Assembly (NCBI GenBank): GCA_002438305.1
Contig: DJUI01000081.1
Location: forward strand, 15,171-21,359
Length of the DNA stretch: 6,189 nucleotides
Source of the DNA: Staphylococcaceae bacterium UBA6286
GTDB taxonomy: Bacteria > Bacillota > Bacilli > Staphylococcales > Staphylococcaceae
Direction of reading: 5' to 3'
Positions within the stretch are counted from its first letter, which is position 1. Each line of letters begins with the position of its first letter. Both the position numbers and the translations under genes were made by a program. Below the pieces are notes generated by a model that saw only the letters and a list, made by a program, of their open reading frames with translations, was not told where the DNA came from and did no database searches. Below are positions 5,055-6,189 of this stretch, piece after piece.

Positions 5055-6002
5055 ATGAACAAAATGAAACACGTATATTTTAATCATGATGGCGGCGTAG
5101 ATGATTTAATTTCATTATTTTTGCTGCTGCAGATGGATAATGTTAAGTTGACGGGTGTCAGTGTCATTGATGCTGATTGTTACATAGAGCCTGCGACATT
5201 TGCCAGCCGGAAAATTATTGCAAAGTTCGGTGATTATCAAGTTGATACAGCAATGTCCAAGGAAAGAGGCAAAAATCCATTTCCGAAAGACTGGCGGATG
5301 CATGCGTTCTTTATGGATGCTTTGCCGATACTAAACGAAAAACAGCAGCTGGCACCTCTTGCTGAACAGCCGGCTTATCAGCACTTAATTGATCAAGTAA
5401 TGGCAGAATCGGAGAAAACAACGCTCTTATTCACGGGTCCACTGACGGATTTAGCTAAGGCTATACAAGTAGAACCCGCGATCGTTGATAAAATAGACCG
5501 CTTAGTATGGATGGGGGGTACTTATCTCCCTGAAGGTAATGTCCACGAACCGGAGCATGACGGCACGGCGGAATGGAATGCTTTTTGGGACCCGGAAGCT
5601 GTAGGGGTTGTTTTCAATTCTCCGATTGACATCGATATGGTCGCCCTTGAAAGTACGCTGCAAGTGCCGTTAACAACAGACATACGACAAATGTGGGCTG
5701 ATGAGCGGTCATTTGAAGGGGTTGATTTCTTAGGAGTGAGTTATGCCATGGTTCCGCCGCTCAAACACTTTGCGACGAACTCAACGTATTACCTTTGGGA
5801 TGTCTTAACGACTGCTGCGCTTGGTAATCCTGAGCTCGTCAAATCCAAAGTCGTCTATTCAGACGTCGTTACTGAAGGGCCGTCGCAAGGGCGTACGTAT
5901 GAAGTGGAAAACGGCCGTCCGGTTAACTTGGTCTATGACGTCGATCATGATGCATTCTTTGACTACATAACGTCATTAGCTAAAAAGGCTGTCTCAAAGT
6001 AA
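5055..6002 (+). CDS. Inosine/uridine-preferring nucleoside hydrolase family protein
   Basis: 315 residues, cytoplasmic, of the nucleoside hydrolase family, which cleaves the N-glycosidic bond of ribonucleosides to free base and ribose for purine and pyrimidine salvage. The N-terminal Ca-binding signature reads NHDGGVDD (10-17). D12, D16 and D17 correspond to the conserved metal aspartates; the first Asp of the usual DxDxxxDD is Asn, as in related staphylococcal proteins from memory. Further family marks are FTGPLTDLA (126-134), VWMGG (151-155), EWNAFWDPEA (173-182, normally E-F-N-x-x-x-DPEA) and W248-D249, where D249 is the likely fourth metal aspartate. Length is normal. The ATG at 5055 follows AAAAGG by five bases; an in-frame ATG at 5064 (MKHVYF) matches homologues' starts and is equally possible. 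Probably monocistronic, with only a weak ATGAG/CTCAT hairpin after its stop. The precise nucleoside substrate is not determinable. Confidence 0.9.
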   Translation: MNKMKHVYFNHDGGVDDLISLFLLLQMDNVKLTGVSVIDADCYIEPATFASRKIIAKFGDYQVDTAMSKERGKNPFPKDWRMHAFFMDALPILNEKQQLAPLAEQPAYQHLIDQVMAESEKTTLLFTGPLTDLAKAIQVEPAIVDKIDRLVWMGGTYLPEGNVHEPEHDGTAEWNAFWDPEAVGVVFNSPIDIDMVALESTLQVPLTTDIRQMWADERSFEGVDFLGVSYAMVPPLKHFATNSTYYLWDVLTTAALGNPELVKSKVVYSDVVTEGPSQGRTYEVENGRPVNLVYDVDHDAFFDYITSLAKKAVSK

Positions 6003-6051
6003 TGAGCGGACTCATGATTTCAACGAATTGTCTTGGAACAAATAAAAGGCA

Positions 6052-6080
6052 TTGACAAAAAATAATCTGTGTTATAAGAT
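6052..6080 (+). promoter_or_regulatory. Promoter of tRNA-Ser
   Basis: A consensus -35 TTGACA (6052-6057), 17 bases, then TAAGAT (6075-6080). A TATAAG hexamer two bases earlier has 15-base spacing. Transcription would begin about ten bases before the mature tRNA. A perfect -35 fits a stable RNA gene. Confidence 0.75.
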
Positions 6081-6096
6081 TGTTATTGTCTTATTT

Positions 6097-6189
6097 GGAG
6101 GAATACCCAAGTCCGGCTGAAGGGATCGGTCTTGAAAACCGACAGGCGGGTAACACCGCGCGGGGGTTCGAATCCCTCTACCTCCTCCA
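6097..6189 (+). tRNA. tRNA-Ser (anticodon UGA)
   Basis: A complete 93-base class II tRNA with encoded CCA (6187-6189). The anticodon stem TCGGT/ACCGA encloses CTTGAAA, giving anticodon TGA (6133-6135), which reads UCA and related serine codons. The long variable arm has GCGG/CCGC pairing (about 6144-6157), typical of tRNA-Ser, and the T arm is GGGGG-TTCGAAT-CCCTC. The acceptor is unusual: GGAGGAA (6097-6103) faces TACCTCC (6179-6185), so A6 meets A67, and the discriminator (6186) is T instead of the G usual in serine tRNAs. The Bacillus homologue as I recall it ends TTCCTCCGCCA. The window ends on the last base, so whether this is one gene of a cluster is unknown. Confidence 0.93.

Noticed and set aside
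5115..5303. Leftward open frame inside the nucleoside hydrolase gene
   Set aside because: It is antisense to conserved hydrolase sequence and has no family features.
6002..6020. ATGAG/CTCAT hairpin after the nucleoside hydrolase stop
   Set aside because: The stem has only five pairs and no T run follows, so it is not a convincing terminator.
1..6189. CRISPR array, insertion sequence, toxin-antitoxin or defence system
   Set aside because: No direct repeats with spacers, terminal inverted repeats, transposase or nuclease frames were found on either strand.

Overview
The window looks like chromosomal DNA from a staphylococcus or a close relative (Staphylococcaceae, low to moderate G+C). The clearest pointers are an IsaB-family secreted protein, a nucleoside hydrolase and an old-yellow-enzyme oxidoreductase of staphylococcal type, a Firmicutes-type Zur operator, and a tRNA-Ser(UGA). 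No insertion sequence, phage gene, CRISPR array or defence system is visible.

Layout, left to right. A possible C-terminal tail of a rightward gene (3-38) meets a bidirectional terminator. It is shared with a leftward flavin oxidoreductase (84-1214). Next comes a leftward two-gene zinc-starvation operon: a 49-codon zinc-independent ribosomal protein L33 gene (2042-2191), whose stop overlaps the start of a ZinT-type zinc-binding lipoprotein gene (1365-2045). Upstream of this operon lies a near-consensus Zur operator (2208-2228). It also covers the -35 area of a divergent carboxylesterase gene (2266-3006). The rightward genes continue with a 63-residue two-helix membrane protein (3103-3294) with a strong terminator, then an isaB-like gene (3454-3969) with its own promoter. 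A convergent hairpin region separates isaB from a leftward Cof-type HAD phosphatase (4127-4948). A divergent promoter region follows, then a nucleoside hydrolase (5055-6002) and a promoter plus complete tRNA-Ser(UGA) that ends on the last base of the window.

The most interesting part is the Zur-linked operon at 1365-2228. By its ligand losses the L33 is the zinc-independent type that replaces zinc-binding L33 under zinc starvation, and ZinT is a zinc-recruiting lipoprotein, so the two fit one regulon. Both genes carry a single-base lesion. The L33 gene has ATA where ATG is expected, at ideal distance from a strong ribosome binding site. zinT has an in-frame TAG where the family has CAG (Gln), just before the three zinc-ligand histidines. 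Both are C:G to T:A transitions in otherwise undamaged reading frames. This suggests a recently inactivated zinc-starvation operon, or less likely one that uses an AUA start and amber readthrough. The rest of the window is ordinary housekeeping and surface-protein content. One further oddity is the tRNA, whose 3' acceptor strand has an A-A mismatch and a U discriminator base.
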